From Lasiodiplodia sp. COLG20 (Eukaryota > Ascomycota > Dothideomycetes > Botryosphaeriales > Botryosphaeriaceae), in contig VNWV01000002.1 of the NCBI GenBank assembly GCA_009801085.1, positions 3,658,001-3,722,000 of the forward strand: DNA of 64,000 nt, in the 5' to 3' direction. The notes beneath the pieces are model-generated. The model worked only from the letters and a program-made list of their open reading frames with translations. It had not been told where the DNA came from and searched no databases. Position numbers and translations under genes: made by a program. Positions 33,708-45,808 of this stretch are shown here, piece after piece; positions within the stretch are counted from its first letter, which is position 1; each line of letters opens with the position of its first letter.

Positions 33708-36214
33708 CCCTTCGGGCGAGGCAGCTTCGCGTTGTTATGGAGTATATTAGATAAACCTATCGCAGAGAACGGCCGCTTCATCGAGCTGCATTCGGTGACC
33801 TGGAGCCGCGAGAATTCCAAGAGGCGGCGTACTTCGAAGGATGGTACCGCCTGATAATAGGGCCTTTGATCGTCTGAAAGAGAGAGTTACCGAGCAAGTG
33901 CGTTTCATCTTACAGGTTGAACGCTTCTGTACGCTTGGTACCGTGGGCAAACAGCTGCATTCTGGCGATGGATCGTTCCGCTGCTATATCCGATAGGTAC
34001 CACGCGGTTGGGATGACGACGTACGGATCCCTGAGCAAGCTCGTCCGCTTAGAGGAGTATGGGAAGAAACTGATTGATTCCGATAGGTGAGGCGTTGGTC
34101 TAGAAACTGTATGCCGAGGAGACGATGAAGTTCTCTGTAGGTCATTGTCGACAACTGTTTCATGGGCTTGGACGATGTGACTGGCGGCGTAAGTTGGTGT
34201 TCGATGCTCTTGATATGTGCCCGCGACACCATACATAGCCTGACCTGCATCAGGCTCTTCGTTCCGAGCCGTCTTTCTTTACTCGAAGAATGGTCTCTTG
34301 CTGTCTTGCTTTTGTGGGGGACATCACGCGCGGTGTTCTGGTGACGCAGGGGAGCTAAGCAGGTTTCTACTTTCGCCATGCACACACGCCTCTCTCCTGA
34401 AGAGTCGGAGGCAGTTGTGGTATAAGGACTCATCCTCAGCAGCGTATGAGCCATGCTACTCAGGTCTGCTATCATGATCTCCTCCCAGGAAGCATGCACA
34501 CAACACGGGTTTGCCTGGTCGACAGGACACGCGCTTGGTGGCACTGTCTCTTGTTGCAAGCGTATTTCCTGTCTTTCCTGCGCTAGGGTCTCTTGGGCAC
34601 TGCCTGGGGTGTCTTGACACAAGCCTGGGGTGTGAGAAGAAGGTGTTTTCTCATCACATGGGAGTGATGACCTATCGATTTCCTGGAAGGCTGAACCGCC
34701 TGACATGGTAGCATGCGAGCGTTGCAGAAACGGCGAGCGACATTGTAACCGCCGCTTTCCTTCCTCGGATCCCGTCAACTGTATGAACTCCCAGAATGCC
34801 CTTGGTCTCTTTGAAGGCCCTGGTGCAGTGGGCTGGACGGACGGCGGGAATGCGAGAGAGGTGAGCGTCAGACTGGAGCTTGGTAGGTGTATTGCTGCGG
34901 CGGGTGAGGCGTGATGACACTATTGAGCTGCTGGATGTCCTGAGAGACGGAGTTTGCCATTAAGACTGACGGGGGAGATGTATGAGGCGAGCGGGAGAGC
35001 CGATGATGATACCCTCAGCTCCAGGGAGCTTGGGAAGGCTTCTACGAGCATGCTTTTGTCCGAGGATGATTGGGCTGAGTGGTCCCGTCCCAGCTGGAGA
35101 TGTGAAGTACACTGGCGTGAGGTATGGAGGTTCACCAGGCTGGACAGCTGGACGGTGACGACTTAGGCTTGACGTAGCCGGATCCTAGGAGTGAGATTGA
35201 GCTGACGGTGACTTGCGGGCGAAAAGAAGAGGGTTGTGGTCCCGCGGCATGTGAGGGAAGGAGAGCCGGGTGGGCTCCATGGTGCGCACTACCACGCCCA
35301 GGTGTGAGCTTGGGTACAAAGTGCCTGGGGAGCAAGGTACATACTTCATGAATCGTTGGAGCTCTTATGAAAGTCACCGGGTGAGGTCGTTGGTGAGGTT
35401 GGCCTCACTTCGGGTGAGCCGTGGGCCCAGCGGGTGAGATTTTGGGCTCTGCATGGCTCAAAACGCCTTCCATGACCGAGAAATATACCAGAAATGAAGA
35501 GACGGGCTCAAAGAACCAGAGTGTTAGTGTTTGGGGGAGCGGCGATTTCACTCAAGAATTTCCCTGTGAATTGAGGCCGGCTGGCGGCGGCATGCCGCGA
35601 TCGGGTGACGTAGCGCGCCGAGGCAAGCCCCGAGAGAGGAGAAAATTTGGGCGGGGCAAGAGAAAGTGCAGAAAAAGCCCATGAGCATATTTGCGCGCCC
35701 AAAAAATCTAGTGGTGGATGGCCGTGCTCGGTGACGGTGAGCCTGCGGCTGTCATCAAACACAGCCATTGCCGTTCCAGGCAGGACGTGGTGGCGCTTTT
35801 CTATCTTTGGATTAGCGCGGAAACGGCTCTGGCTGCGCGCTAAGAAGTCCGTTCAACACCATGGTCCGTGAGCGGGCGATGGTCGCGATTCCAATCTCCG
35901 CGCCCACAGGCTCCGACTCACGCAACCTCAAGACGCCCACAACGCTCTGCGAGTCTAGCGACGCAAAAACAACAGTCGTAGCAGTTTCTCTGTCCTCCGC
36001 CAAACACTCCGATGTCTCGCAAGCACGAGATCACCCATGCAGAGCAATCGCAAGCCTGATCAACGCGCCGAAGCCAGTCTGGACGCGGATAAAGCGGACG
36101 TCACTCGCTCTCAGTCCTCGACCAAGGCTCCGTACGTTTCTGCGCCTCTGTGCGTTGTTATGTCTGACCCAGGGATCATGAGAAAGGTAGAGTTCACCCA
36201 CTCACTTCAATCTG

Positions 36215-37543
36215 CGCAGAGAAATTTAGATGGGATGCTTCCGCTACCAACACGTCTCTGCAGCCTTGCTCACCCTCTGCGCAGTCCAATTCGCATTTGA
36301 TGGGCCTCGGCGCAGGTCGCAGAGAAACCTCAGAGCCGTATCATCATCGCACAGCCGTGGCTAACCAGACTCTGACGCGCAGAGTCACCCACCACTTCAG
36401 AGGCTGGTCCAGCTCCCATCCCACAGCCTGACCTCTTCCGAGTCCAACGTTCACCCAGCAACACATATCCAGACCTCAGAAATGGCGCAGAAGAGACTCA
36501 AGACCCCGACCAGCTCACATCTTCGTCGCAGAAGCGTCACGCAACTCGCAAATTCATACACTCACCTTCGGACCTCGGTGGAATACACCCCAGACACTCT
36601 CCTCATCCTGAGTGCCGCGCTCAACCTGCATTAAGTGCCCCGATTGCTGGAATAGTCAGATGAAACTTACGGCCCTAATTAACCCACTTCTTCATCGCAG
36701 AAGCCACACACCACTCGCACGACCACGAATTCACCTTTGTACCCCAGTCTAATACTTCTCAGGCGCCAAACTCACCCCCCGAGCCTTTCGGTTTCACGCA
36801 TATAGTTGTCCCGGGTCTGAAATTCATGTCAGAGGTACTTGAGGCTCCCAAGACCTCGGGCGAGTCACGCAGTCAGTCTACGACCATTGCAGGTTCAGGG
36901 CACTGCATTCAAGCTCCGTATATCCCACCTTCAAGGTATGGTCAGCCCCAATCTCCACAACCACCCAGCCAAGCAGTGCCCGACTTCGAAAATCATGCTA
37001 GAAGCTGCTGATGCCCCCAGAAACCTTAGGGTGCAACGCAGAAGAATTTCGCCTGTCGCACACTGGTATCTCCACGTTCAAACCTCACCCTCATCCGCTT
37101 CAAAAGCCCACGCTTTCGCCACCCCTGCCATCTGCCCTGCACCGTGCTGCGAAATTTAGCCTTTCGAGCGACGGCCATCCCCGGTCAATTCGACACTCAG
37201 AAAGCCCGAATCAATGATGGGCAAGCTGAACTTCGGCTCGCAGAGAGTACAATCAACAAAAAGGGTCGAAATCAGGGCCCCAATACAGGGAACCACAGTG
37301 AAGTGCGCAGTTTTCCCTGTGAATTTACAGTCACTTGAAGCATTGTCTCTCCTGCCAAATTAGGCCTCAAACTATTTGTTAACAGGTCGCAGAAACGTAT
37401 TCTTGCACGCACGGCTCAGAATTGCAAGAGATGGTACCTCCTCCGACCCTCTCCGACACGTCGACTGCATCGACTACATGACAGTCCCCCACGAGTCTCT
37501 TTTCTCCGAAAATTACATTTCCCGATCTTTTGGCGCGCGCAGA
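36215..37543 (+). repeat. CGCAGA-punctuated degenerate tract
   Basis: CGCAGA starts at 36215, 36318, 36378, 36486, 36527, 36696, 37037, 37239, 37388 and 37538. The copies at 36527 and 36696 are followed by similar text (agc-tcacgcaactcgca against agccacacaccactcgca), suggesting an old repeat with period near 169 bp. Confidence 0.55.
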
Positions 37544-39296
37544 AACCGCCGATGCCAATTGCTAGAGGCTGCTCGCCATTCCCTTTGCAATACAATGACG
37601 ATAGGCCGTATGGCTCAGGACAGCTTATCAAGCTGCCAATCGTTCTGCGATGGAATTCAGATCATAGCATTGTGTCTCCACCATCTTCGAAGGCTGTCAA
37701 ATCATCCACGAGTCGAAAATTGCGCGACAAAATGTCGCAGGGCGAGCAATTGCCCGGACAAGGTCGCCGATGCAGTTTTTTACTGGCAGCCTCACTCTGC
37801 CTCGACAACGACGCATCTAGTAGTAAGAAGCCGCCCAACCCTCTTCTGAACGCTTCTCTAAGCTGCCGACGTCTTTCCAGCCATGTTTCTCTCAACCATT
37901 CGCCTCCCTCCGCATCTACCACACCTCCGCCGCACCTCCGTGCCGCGCCGACATCGATTCCACTCCGACTACGTGCTCTTAGCTAGCAGCTTTCACTACA
38001 ACTTCTACTAGATGTCCGAGAGGCTTCAACATATCATCATCTCCACGTTTGCCGCGCCTTCGTGTTGCCAGAAATACCTGCAACGCCTGTACCTTCCCGC
38101 CAACGCGCTCTCTCTCTTTTCGGCCTTGTCTCTTCGTCTTCGAGCCGCGATGATGGCACCTCTGTGCCTTAACGATGTCCTCGCACCTCAGTGACGATCT
38201 CCGTCCTTCGCTGACAACCATTTCGCGCGGTGTCGATAACAGCTCCAGCATAACTCTATGTTAACCACAACTCCACCCCAGCTCCGTTCCCTCGATCGGC
38301 AGGCTTCGTCGGAGCTTCTACCACATGCCGCAAAGGACTTTCTCCAGCGGTATCCTCGCTATACGCCAACGATAGCTCCGCGTCGCACTTCAGCACTACA
38401 GCTAACTCACAAAGCCTACAACACCTCTCCCTCCTCCCTGCGAACGTCTCCCCGTTTCTCGGTCACTTCCTACTCTCGGGAAGCGGCAGCGACATCATCT
38501 TTTCAAGGACAATACCTCTCACCACTGTCTAGTCCCTCGTCCATTCCTCTCCACGCCAAGGTCCCCGCCACCCCTTGTCTCCATTGCAGAGACCTTAACA
38601 CTATACCAGCAGCTTCCCTCGTGTCCCATGTCTCTCATTCCTACGCCGCTCCTCCCAAGATTCCTTCTAGACCAGTAACACCTCGGCTATACCTTCTCCG
38701 CAATCTACAGACCTCTGTAGAGCACTACGGGTGTTGCTGCTAACAGGACTCCGGTATACCCTCTAAATTGTCTCTCGATTCTACGCTGAGCCGACAAGCA
38801 CCCATCCGTCGTCCTTTACACCGCATCGTTGTGCAGCATCGACTGACGGCGGTGGCTCTCCTGGCGGTGGGTATCGTGCGAAAGCTTCGCCTTCTTCTCA
38901 GGGTCGGCATGGTGCGCGTGGCGCCATGTAGAGGCTTCAGCCTCGACGTCGTGAGGCCCAAAGACCCGGCTCTGCTTCCGTATCCAGAGTTTCCTCTGCT
39001 CAGGACGACGACAGTCGCTCAAGACCAGCGTCGTCTCCACTCCTGCAAGCGCGCCGCCGTCGTACCAACGACCTCACGACTTCTCTGGATTCTGCCAACC
39101 TCTACCGAAACGCTTTCCTTGTTAGGTCTATGCCGCGCCGACGAGTCCCCACTTGCAACTCGCCACTGCATCTCGTGTGAGGATTTCGAGGGACATCGCG
39201 CCAACGACAGCTCCGCCACACTTCTGACTGCGCTTTTACATTGTCGGCAACGATTGCAATGGCGGTGAAGATGTCTGAAGCAATCAACCTTCATCA

Positions 39297-39392
39297 GACG
39301 AAGGAGCAAGAGCAGCACGAGCAGCAGCAACCTGAAGATCAGCAACCCGAAGAGCAACAGCACCAACAACAGCAACAACACCAACAGGAGTT
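39297..39392 (+). repeat. CAR-rich microsatellite (poly-Gln-like frame)
   Basis: A run of CAG/CAA/GAG triplets; in one plus frame it reads Glu/Gln-rich text (EQEQHEQQQPEDQQPEEQQ and further Gln). No gene around it was recognised. Confidence 0.7.
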
Positions 39393-39599
39393 TGTACACA
39401 AAACACGGAGGTATGTATGAGGATCCTGGTCCGCGCTGGGCTCTGGCAGCCAGCTGGCGTACGAGCTACACTCTTGTAGTTCGTCGAGCAAGCCTCGCAC
39501 AAGGGAGTTGAAGAGGCAGATTGAAGTGTCCCAACGCTAACCGTCCGACCCAGAAGCCGCTGTGGTCGTAGCGGAAGAGATACCCTGAAAGAGAGTACC

Positions 39600-39740
39600 A
39601 AACACGACCCCCAATTGTGTCTAAAAGCCTAAACACGACCCTGCTATACCTGGCAACCCAAACGCGATTCCGAGGACCCAAATCCGACCCTCCCATGCCC
39701 CAGTGACCCAAACACGACCTCATTTGTACACAAAACCCCC
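39600..39740 (-). repeat. degenerate minisatellite block, inverse orientation to 39878-40310
   Basis: CCAAACACGACCC-like segments recur every ~20-31 bp (ctaaacacgaccc, ccaaacgcgattc, ccaaatccgaccc, ccaaacacgacct). They are reverse complements of the GGTCGTGTTTGGG core in the block at 39878-40310. Confidence 0.65.
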
Positions 39741-39877
39741 AGCTCCGACCCAGGAGTACTTAGGAAACATGAACTCAACACCATGGCATCGTGATCCTCG
39801 ACTCAATGAGCAACAAGTGTGGCCTCAAAGACAATGAAATGACGGTTGAGAAGGTCGAGGCTAGGTCATCGAAAGAA

Positions 39878-40310
39878 AGGTTGGGTTTGGGTCGTTGGTC
39901 GGAAAAAGAGGTTGGATTTGGGTCGTGTGTCAAGAAGAGAGGTCAACTTTGGGTCATTTCTTCAGAAGGAAGGTTGAGTTTGGGTCACCTGTCGAAAGAA
40001 GAGGTCGCATTTGGGTCGTGTTGAAAAGAAAAGGTCGCATTTGGGTCGTCTGTCAAAAGAAGAGGTCGCATTTGGGTCTTTTGTCTAAAAGGAAGGTTGG
40101 ATTTGGGTCGCCTGTCGAACAAAAAGGTTGTGTTTGGGTCATTTGCCTAAAAGAAAGGTTGGGTTTGGGTCTTTTGACAAAACAAGAGGTTGGGTTTGGG
40201 TCGCTTATCGAAAGAAAAGGTCGTGTTTGGGTCGTCTATCAAAAGAAGAGGTCGCATTTGGGTCGCTTGACGAAATAAGAGGTCGGAATTGGGTCGTTTG
40301 TCGAAACATA
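39878..40310 (+). repeat. 31-bp minisatellite, 14 units
   Basis: Fourteen head-to-tail units (one of 30 bp) with consensus AGGTYGNRTTTGGGTCG then YYTGTCGAAAGAAG. The repeat leaves open frames on the plus strand that translate to repeated GFGS or IWVV-type text, which is a by-product of the repeat. Confidence 0.93.
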
Positions 40311-40840
40311 CCATCGCGTCATCCGTCTGTACCCGTGGTTGCTCGGCCGTCTCCTACCCTTCTATCCCTGAAGCAAGTGGTGGAGTGAAAGACGCGACAG
40401 AGACGCCAGAGCTCACTGGACCGGACACTTACCAGATCGCGTACTTGAACCTCTCGGATTCTCCTTCGCACTGCAGTGGTGCACTGATCTCATCTGCCGG
40501 CAGAGTCACCATCGTATTCCCTCGTATCGAACGCAATCCGCTCCGTGTACACTCGCACTCGGAGGGAAGCCCTCATCAGGAAGAGTGTACAAGCTAGTCA
40601 GCAATTGTCACGATTGGACGCCGGCTTTATGCTCGACAGAGGTAGCGAATGGACTCGAAAGTCCACACGCGTTGAAGGCATACAGATTCAAGCCAGAACT
40701 TGTTGGACCAGACCTTGGACTCTCCCTGGACTCCAAGCTACGTGGTGAAACGCCCGAGTGGACGAAGCATACACTGGCATCCATCTCTACCTTATCGACG
40801 AGCGGTTTGCGACGTGGTTGCATGGCAAACATTCAAGAGT

Positions 40841-40998
40841 TTACCCAATTACCCACATTTTTGAGAAATGTTTTCCGAATTACCCATACTCTTACCCAAT
40901 TACCCACATGGGTAATTCAGTAAAGAATGTAGTGGGTAGTTGGGTAAGGGTATGGGTAACTCGGAAAACATTTCTCAGCAATGTGGGTAATCGAGTAA
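40841..40998. repeat. palindromic element with 67-bp arms (foldback/MITE-like)
   Basis: Left arm 40841-40907 and right arm 40932-40998 are inverted repeats with about seven mismatches around a 24-nt loop. Both arms contain ATTACCCACATT, GAGAAATGTTTTCCGA and several TTACCC hexamers. No transposase is nearby. Confidence 0.88.
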
Positions 40999-41589
40999 TT
41001 TCCCCATCTCGTGTTGAGACTGCAACGGCGAGATCGCGAAACGCTCGGTCGGCTTCTCGTTGCTGCAGGCAGCTACTGTGGTGTAAGTTGATGGGCTATA
41101 TTCTTATCTTCGTACTTCGTGTTTCTCTCTGCCTTATCTACAAGTTAAGCTAACATGCCGTTAGATACGGACAACTCATCGCACCGCCCAGGGCCGCGCT
41201 CGACATTGTCCGCGTGCTTCGAAGACGCAGGATGCGGCTCTTCAGAGACAGATGACAGGAAACGCCGTTGACTTGCCAGAGCTTTCATATGAAAACATCG
41301 GGAGAGGAAAGCAAACCATGCACCATGTCATGACGGTGTAGCCCTGGCCGCACGTCCTCCGCGTAGCTCTTTTGTCAACGCCGCCGGATCCCTCAAGGTA
41401 TAGTTCAGCACGAGCGACGGCCACGTGAGCCGCTGGAGATGCTACTGAGCTCACTCTTGAGTCCAATTCGTACCCAGGAAGCGGAGAGACACTCTGGAAC
41501 ACCAAACCAACCGTGGCCGAGCGACTGGTAGAATCAGGCAAGAGAAACACGAGAAGAACTGCGCTGGAGATTGCATGCAGTACGAAGCG

Positions 41590-43160
41590 TCAGATGTACC
41601 AGCTCAGACTGAGCGAAGACAATGGTGTCAGCACACAGGTGAAACGCGCAAGGCAATGCGATGCCAATGACTTGATTCCCTGCAGCTTCAAACCGGCAAA
41701 GTTCTTCCCCAGTAGACAATGGATGCACTGAACGACAACAGCGACCAATAGCAGACAAGGCAGCGAGTAGCAGACAACGGTGAACAGCAGACAGCAGTGA
41801 ACATCAGAAACAAACGACAGCAACGATATCAACGACACCGGATAGACATCAGAGACATCAGCCCACACGCTCGTACGCTGCTGCTCAGCCTGCGCTGCAG
41901 CTCGCCCCCAACGCAAGGATGCGCCCTGGCCGTAGAGAAAGTTGGCTCGACACGCCTACTTCCCTGCACGGCATAATTGTGATGCTGTGATGGGAGCAAT
42001 GGGCAGCTATCACTCTATCACCGAGTAAAAGAGTACGCCAATTTGGTCTACCTATCAGTCGACTAGCTTCCCACTGGCGGACAGCTCAGACCAAGCAAAG
42101 ACGATGGTGTCGGCTCGCAGGTGTGTACTGCGGCGCTCAACTGGCAGATGGCAGATGCAGCTCCTGACTGGCAATAGTGTTCCCTAGTAGACAATGCAAC
42201 GTTGCATAGCTACAGCGAACGACAACATCGACCGACAGATAAAGTAGCGAGAAGCAGATAGAAGCGAACAGCAGCAACAGACGACAGCGACGGCGAACGA
42301 CATTAACAACACCAGCAATACCAATAAAACCAGCAGCAGCCCACGCCCTCGTACGCTGCCGCTGCTCTACTACCGGTTGCCTACACTACAGCTTGCCCGT
42401 GATGCAAGGATACGCAGAGCCGATGGCCGAGCTGGCTTTCTCTATGGCCACAAACATGATGCGTGTTGCTTAGCGGTACAGCTGGCCAGCGATCTATGGC
42501 GACAGCAGCGACAACAATAGACAACAGCGAACGAAGGACAGCAGCAACCGACAGCAACGTCAGCGAACGACACTAGTAGAGGCCTTGCTGGCAGCAGTCT
42601 TTGCCGTCAACATCAGCGACAGAAGGCTGTGCGCTACGCGCTCCAATCTCCAAGCCTACAGGTCCATGCGGTTGCCTGCGCTGCTTCTCTAGGACCACGG
42701 CACAATCGTGATGCGTGTGCCCAGCGGTGCAGTTTGACCACGACCGCTCAGCCAATACGGCTTACGCGGTGACAGCAGCAGCGACCGACAGCCTTAGTAG
42801 ACGACACTAGTAGAATGGTAGAAGGTAAGTTACTTCTTGCTCGTAGTCTTTGCCACCACCTTTCTCGACATCCGCGCTTTTACAGCCATAGCGGGATGCG
42901 CGTCGCTTATTGGTGTAGCTGGACAGCAGCGACACCAACGAACTCGAAGTCTACAGGCCTATATGCGCGACGCAAGAGTGCACCTGGCTGATGGGTGTCG
43001 TGGGGAAGCAGGCGTGTCGAGCTGGCTTTCTCTGCTCAGCGATGCAGATAACCGAGACCGCCCAGCTAGTACGGTTGATGCAGCCAGCGACTAGTGACGA
43101 CAGACAGCAACAGCGACACCAGCAACACTAGAGGGCAATATCAACAATGTGGAGGCCGGC
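41590..43160 (+). repeat. diverged tandem modules of roughly 480 bp, rich in ACAGC/CAGCGA
   Basis: Text around 41615 (gaagacaatggtgtcagc) reappears around 42095 (aaagacgatggtgtcggc). Each is followed by a CAGTAGACAATG-like segment, then ACAGCGACAACA-rich sequence, then a CTCGTACGCTGC segment, then CCGTAGAGAAAGTTGGCT or CCGAGCTGGCTTTCTCT. Further partial copies extend to about 43.1 kb. Confidence 0.65.
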
Positions 43161-43672
43161 CTGAATATACCGACAGCGCTGGGTAGGCAGCATGACACTG
43201 TAGGCTCGCGGCAAACGCAGCCAAAGACCCATTTCCTACTGGTTCCACAGTAATCCAGGGGTGGAACTCAGTAGAAAAGATGCAGGAAAATGGGTAAAAC
43301 TCAGGAAAATGTCATCCATATTAACGCTAACCTGTTCAGGACTAGTGGCTTGGCACCCAGTCAAGGAAGGTGTGACCTAACCAGCGACTTCCTGTACGGA
43401 CGACAGCCCAGCTATAGGCGGCACATTGCTGTCCGTCTGACAATGTCAAACGAGTGCCGCCGCTCTCCCGCTACCATCGCCGGTCAGCATCGCCTACTCA
43501 GCCCCGCGCATCGGACAGCAATGTGGTCGCCACCAACACGAGACACTGGCAAGGCATCACAACATACACCCGCTTGGCGATGCGGGTGCAGGCATCACGG
43601 CGACCTACCTACGAGTCTCTAGACTTCGATGCCTCGCCACCGCCGCCGAATCAAACGGCACCATGACGGGTC

Positions 43673-43875
43673 GATGGACTAAACCCAACCTCCACCACGA
43701 TGAACGACCCAAACCCAACCTGTTTCTGTGACGGACGACCCAAACCCAACCTCTTCCCTGGCGAACATCTCAAACGCAACCTCTTACCGCGATGAACGAC
43801 CTAAACGCAACCCCTTCCGTGACGGATGGCCCAAACTCAACCCTTTCGAAGGTTGGATTTGGGTCGTGTTCATCG
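43673..43875 (-). repeat. 31-bp minisatellite family, inverse-orientation block
   Basis: About five units on the minus strand with core GACCCAAACCCAACCT (plus-strand reading), the reverse complement of the AGGTTGGGTTTGGGTC core at 39878-40310. The last part flips back to plus orientation (aaggttggatttgggtcgtg from about 43848). Confidence 0.8.
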
Positions 43876-45636
43876 AGCGAGGTTGGTTTCGATACGGCGA
43901 GCCGGTTGCTAAGCTGGGCGGACTGCTGGGTCTCGTCACTGGCGTCGGCTGGTCGAGCAGCGTAGTCCAGATCGATCACCTGCGAGCCATATACTGCTGC
44001 CACTGCCTCTGGATTGCGAACTGTGAGACGCGCGCTTCTCCTCAATCGCATCGTGTACTGCATGCGTTGAAGCTCTACTACGTTGAATACGCTGGACACT
44101 TCGCACGCCCAGGAACCAAGCAGAAGCACTGCTACATCACAACACTGGGCACACAATCCAGCACTCCAGTTACACGCTCCAAAGCCCAGCAGCATAGCGA
44201 CTGATTTAATCCCAAGCCGCCGTCCCACGCGTTCGTTTAAGCACTCCGACGCCGGGTATGTACACTTTAGCTTGCTCCAGAACCCAGCAGCAGCAGGGCG
44301 GAGCTTCTGCAGGCGTCAATTCCGAACAAACCCCAACGTCAGGTACACCACTTTGGGGATCGTCGGCGATTCGAGCCTGAGCTGCCGTGCATGCGTCCAA
44401 GTCCTGATGCACTCCAACACCATCCACTCTGCCTTGCAGGTCCCGGGACGCGGACCGCTGGCCATTGATTCGAGTCATGTCGTCGCCTGCCGCGGGTCGA
44501 TGCTGAAGGCACAAGCTGCAGTCCGCAAGCCACATCCACCCACCCAAAGCGCTCTCTTGCACGCAAGGCAATCTCCTCACAGAAATCTCACCTCGACTGC
44601 AGCTGCAAGTGTCGCGTTTCCCACGGGTCGCAACACCAACACGCCACCGCCATCAACCTGCGACGATCAGGGCGGCAAGCTGCGAATCGGAGGCTCTCCG
44701 CGTAAACCCTAATCAGGAAGTTGCCTGATCCAGACCACAGCATCGCGTCGCAACCACCAACGACGCCAAGACGGGCAGCTCGATGCTGGCGAGACGCGCG
44801 GCTGGAACCGGAGAGTGCTGGCAGACGGCTGCAGTTGCTTTGATGGATGTTGGAGTCCACACCGCTGAGGTATACTCGTTTAGCGTATAGGTGGAGTCGA
44901 TGCGCTACCACGTAGTCAGCCTCCACACGACAGACTCCAGGGACAAAGACGTCGACAGCGTAGAACCCGTAGGCTGTCCACCAAAGCACAGCGGGCGGTC
45001 CTCAACACAGACCGTACTGCAGGAGGCCTTGGTCTTTGGCGACTCCCTCGACTCTGCTCGTAAGAGCCCACCATAAACCCCGCTCGACAGGTGTGGCGCA
45101 TCAGCCCATTTGAGATGGCCAAGACAATGCTCGACTGCAGCGTATCAATAGAGCTCTGCGCTTCCCAGCCACCCGGAGTGGGGCGCGACAACATGAGTTC
45201 GATTGCACAATCTCGCCGAAGCAGATGATGCCAGTCTCACGAGAGGGTCGAATAGGCCTGCAGTGAAGCGGGTCTCCCTGCGCGCTGGAACCGCGGCTGT
45301 GACGCGAGCACCACCGCGGCTCGCAGACAGCTTCCAGCGAGAGTATCAGTGAGGACTGGCGAGCGCAGTTGAAGTGATCCCAAAGCGACATCGTGGCTCG
45401 TGCGGCGCTAAAAGGGGCGATCGCGAGGCTTGCGTTGTCTCGAACGTACACCACAGCATGAAACACTCCACTCTTTCTCATGCGAGCCGTGAGGGGTGGC
45501 AGTCCAGTCCTCAGACGACGTCTCAGACGACCTCAGACGCCCAAAACGCAACTTCGGCTGAGACTCGGACCATCTGACAGACCATACTGCACAACACCAT
45601 AGAGATGCCCAATATGGCGCCACGGGGAGCTGCGTG

Positions 45637-45642
45637 TATAAG
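45637..45642 (+). promoter_or_regulatory. TATA-like box of the 45809 gene
   Basis: gtgTATAAGaga lies about 170 bp before the start codon. A block with CTCCAAGC repeated four times (about 45672-45750) lies between, probably in the leader. Confidence 0.45.
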
Positions 45643-45808
45643 AGAGGGGGAGGAACCATCCAACGGCAATCACAGCTCCTCCAAGCTTCATCCACTCCTC
45701 CAAGCTTCCACTCCAAGCTACCACACCTCCAAGCATCATCCACTCTGATCATACAAGTGCCGGTCACTTTGTCACGTTACCACATAATCCTACCACAAAC
45801 CTCACGAA

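Larger units (their letters stand above)
27812..45808. other. 18-kb gene desert with diverged repeats
   Basis: Only short, overlapping frames occur on both strands; none has convincing splice structure, family motifs or conserved domains. Base composition looks ordinary and CpA is common, so this is not obviously RIP-mutated AT-rich DNA. I found no reverse transcriptase, integrase, transposase or helicase motif. What structure exists is repetitive and is listed separately (31-bp minisatellites, palindrome, 22-bp repeats, TTATCG array, CGCAGA tract, ACAGC modules). Some minus-strand stretches near 29.8-34.8 kb read like decayed coding text but are too broken to call. Confidence 0.6.

Noticed and set aside
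34705..34780. ACERCRNGERHC text on the plus strand, like the start of a Zn2Cys6 cluster
   Set aside because: The remaining cysteines and basic spacing are missing and the frame has no downstream domain; probably coincidence.
39790..40390. Plus-strand open frames giving repeated GFGS or IWVV text
   Set aside because: Produced by the 31-bp minisatellite; several frames stay open at once, and there is no gene-like flank.
27812..45808. RIP-degraded transposon block
   Set aside because: Sequence is not AT-rich, CpA dinucleotides are common, and no transposon protein motif was seen; a formal RIP index was not computed.
27812..45808. CRISPR-like array
   Set aside because: Repeats are contiguous minisatellites without unique spacers, and the organism is eukaryotic.
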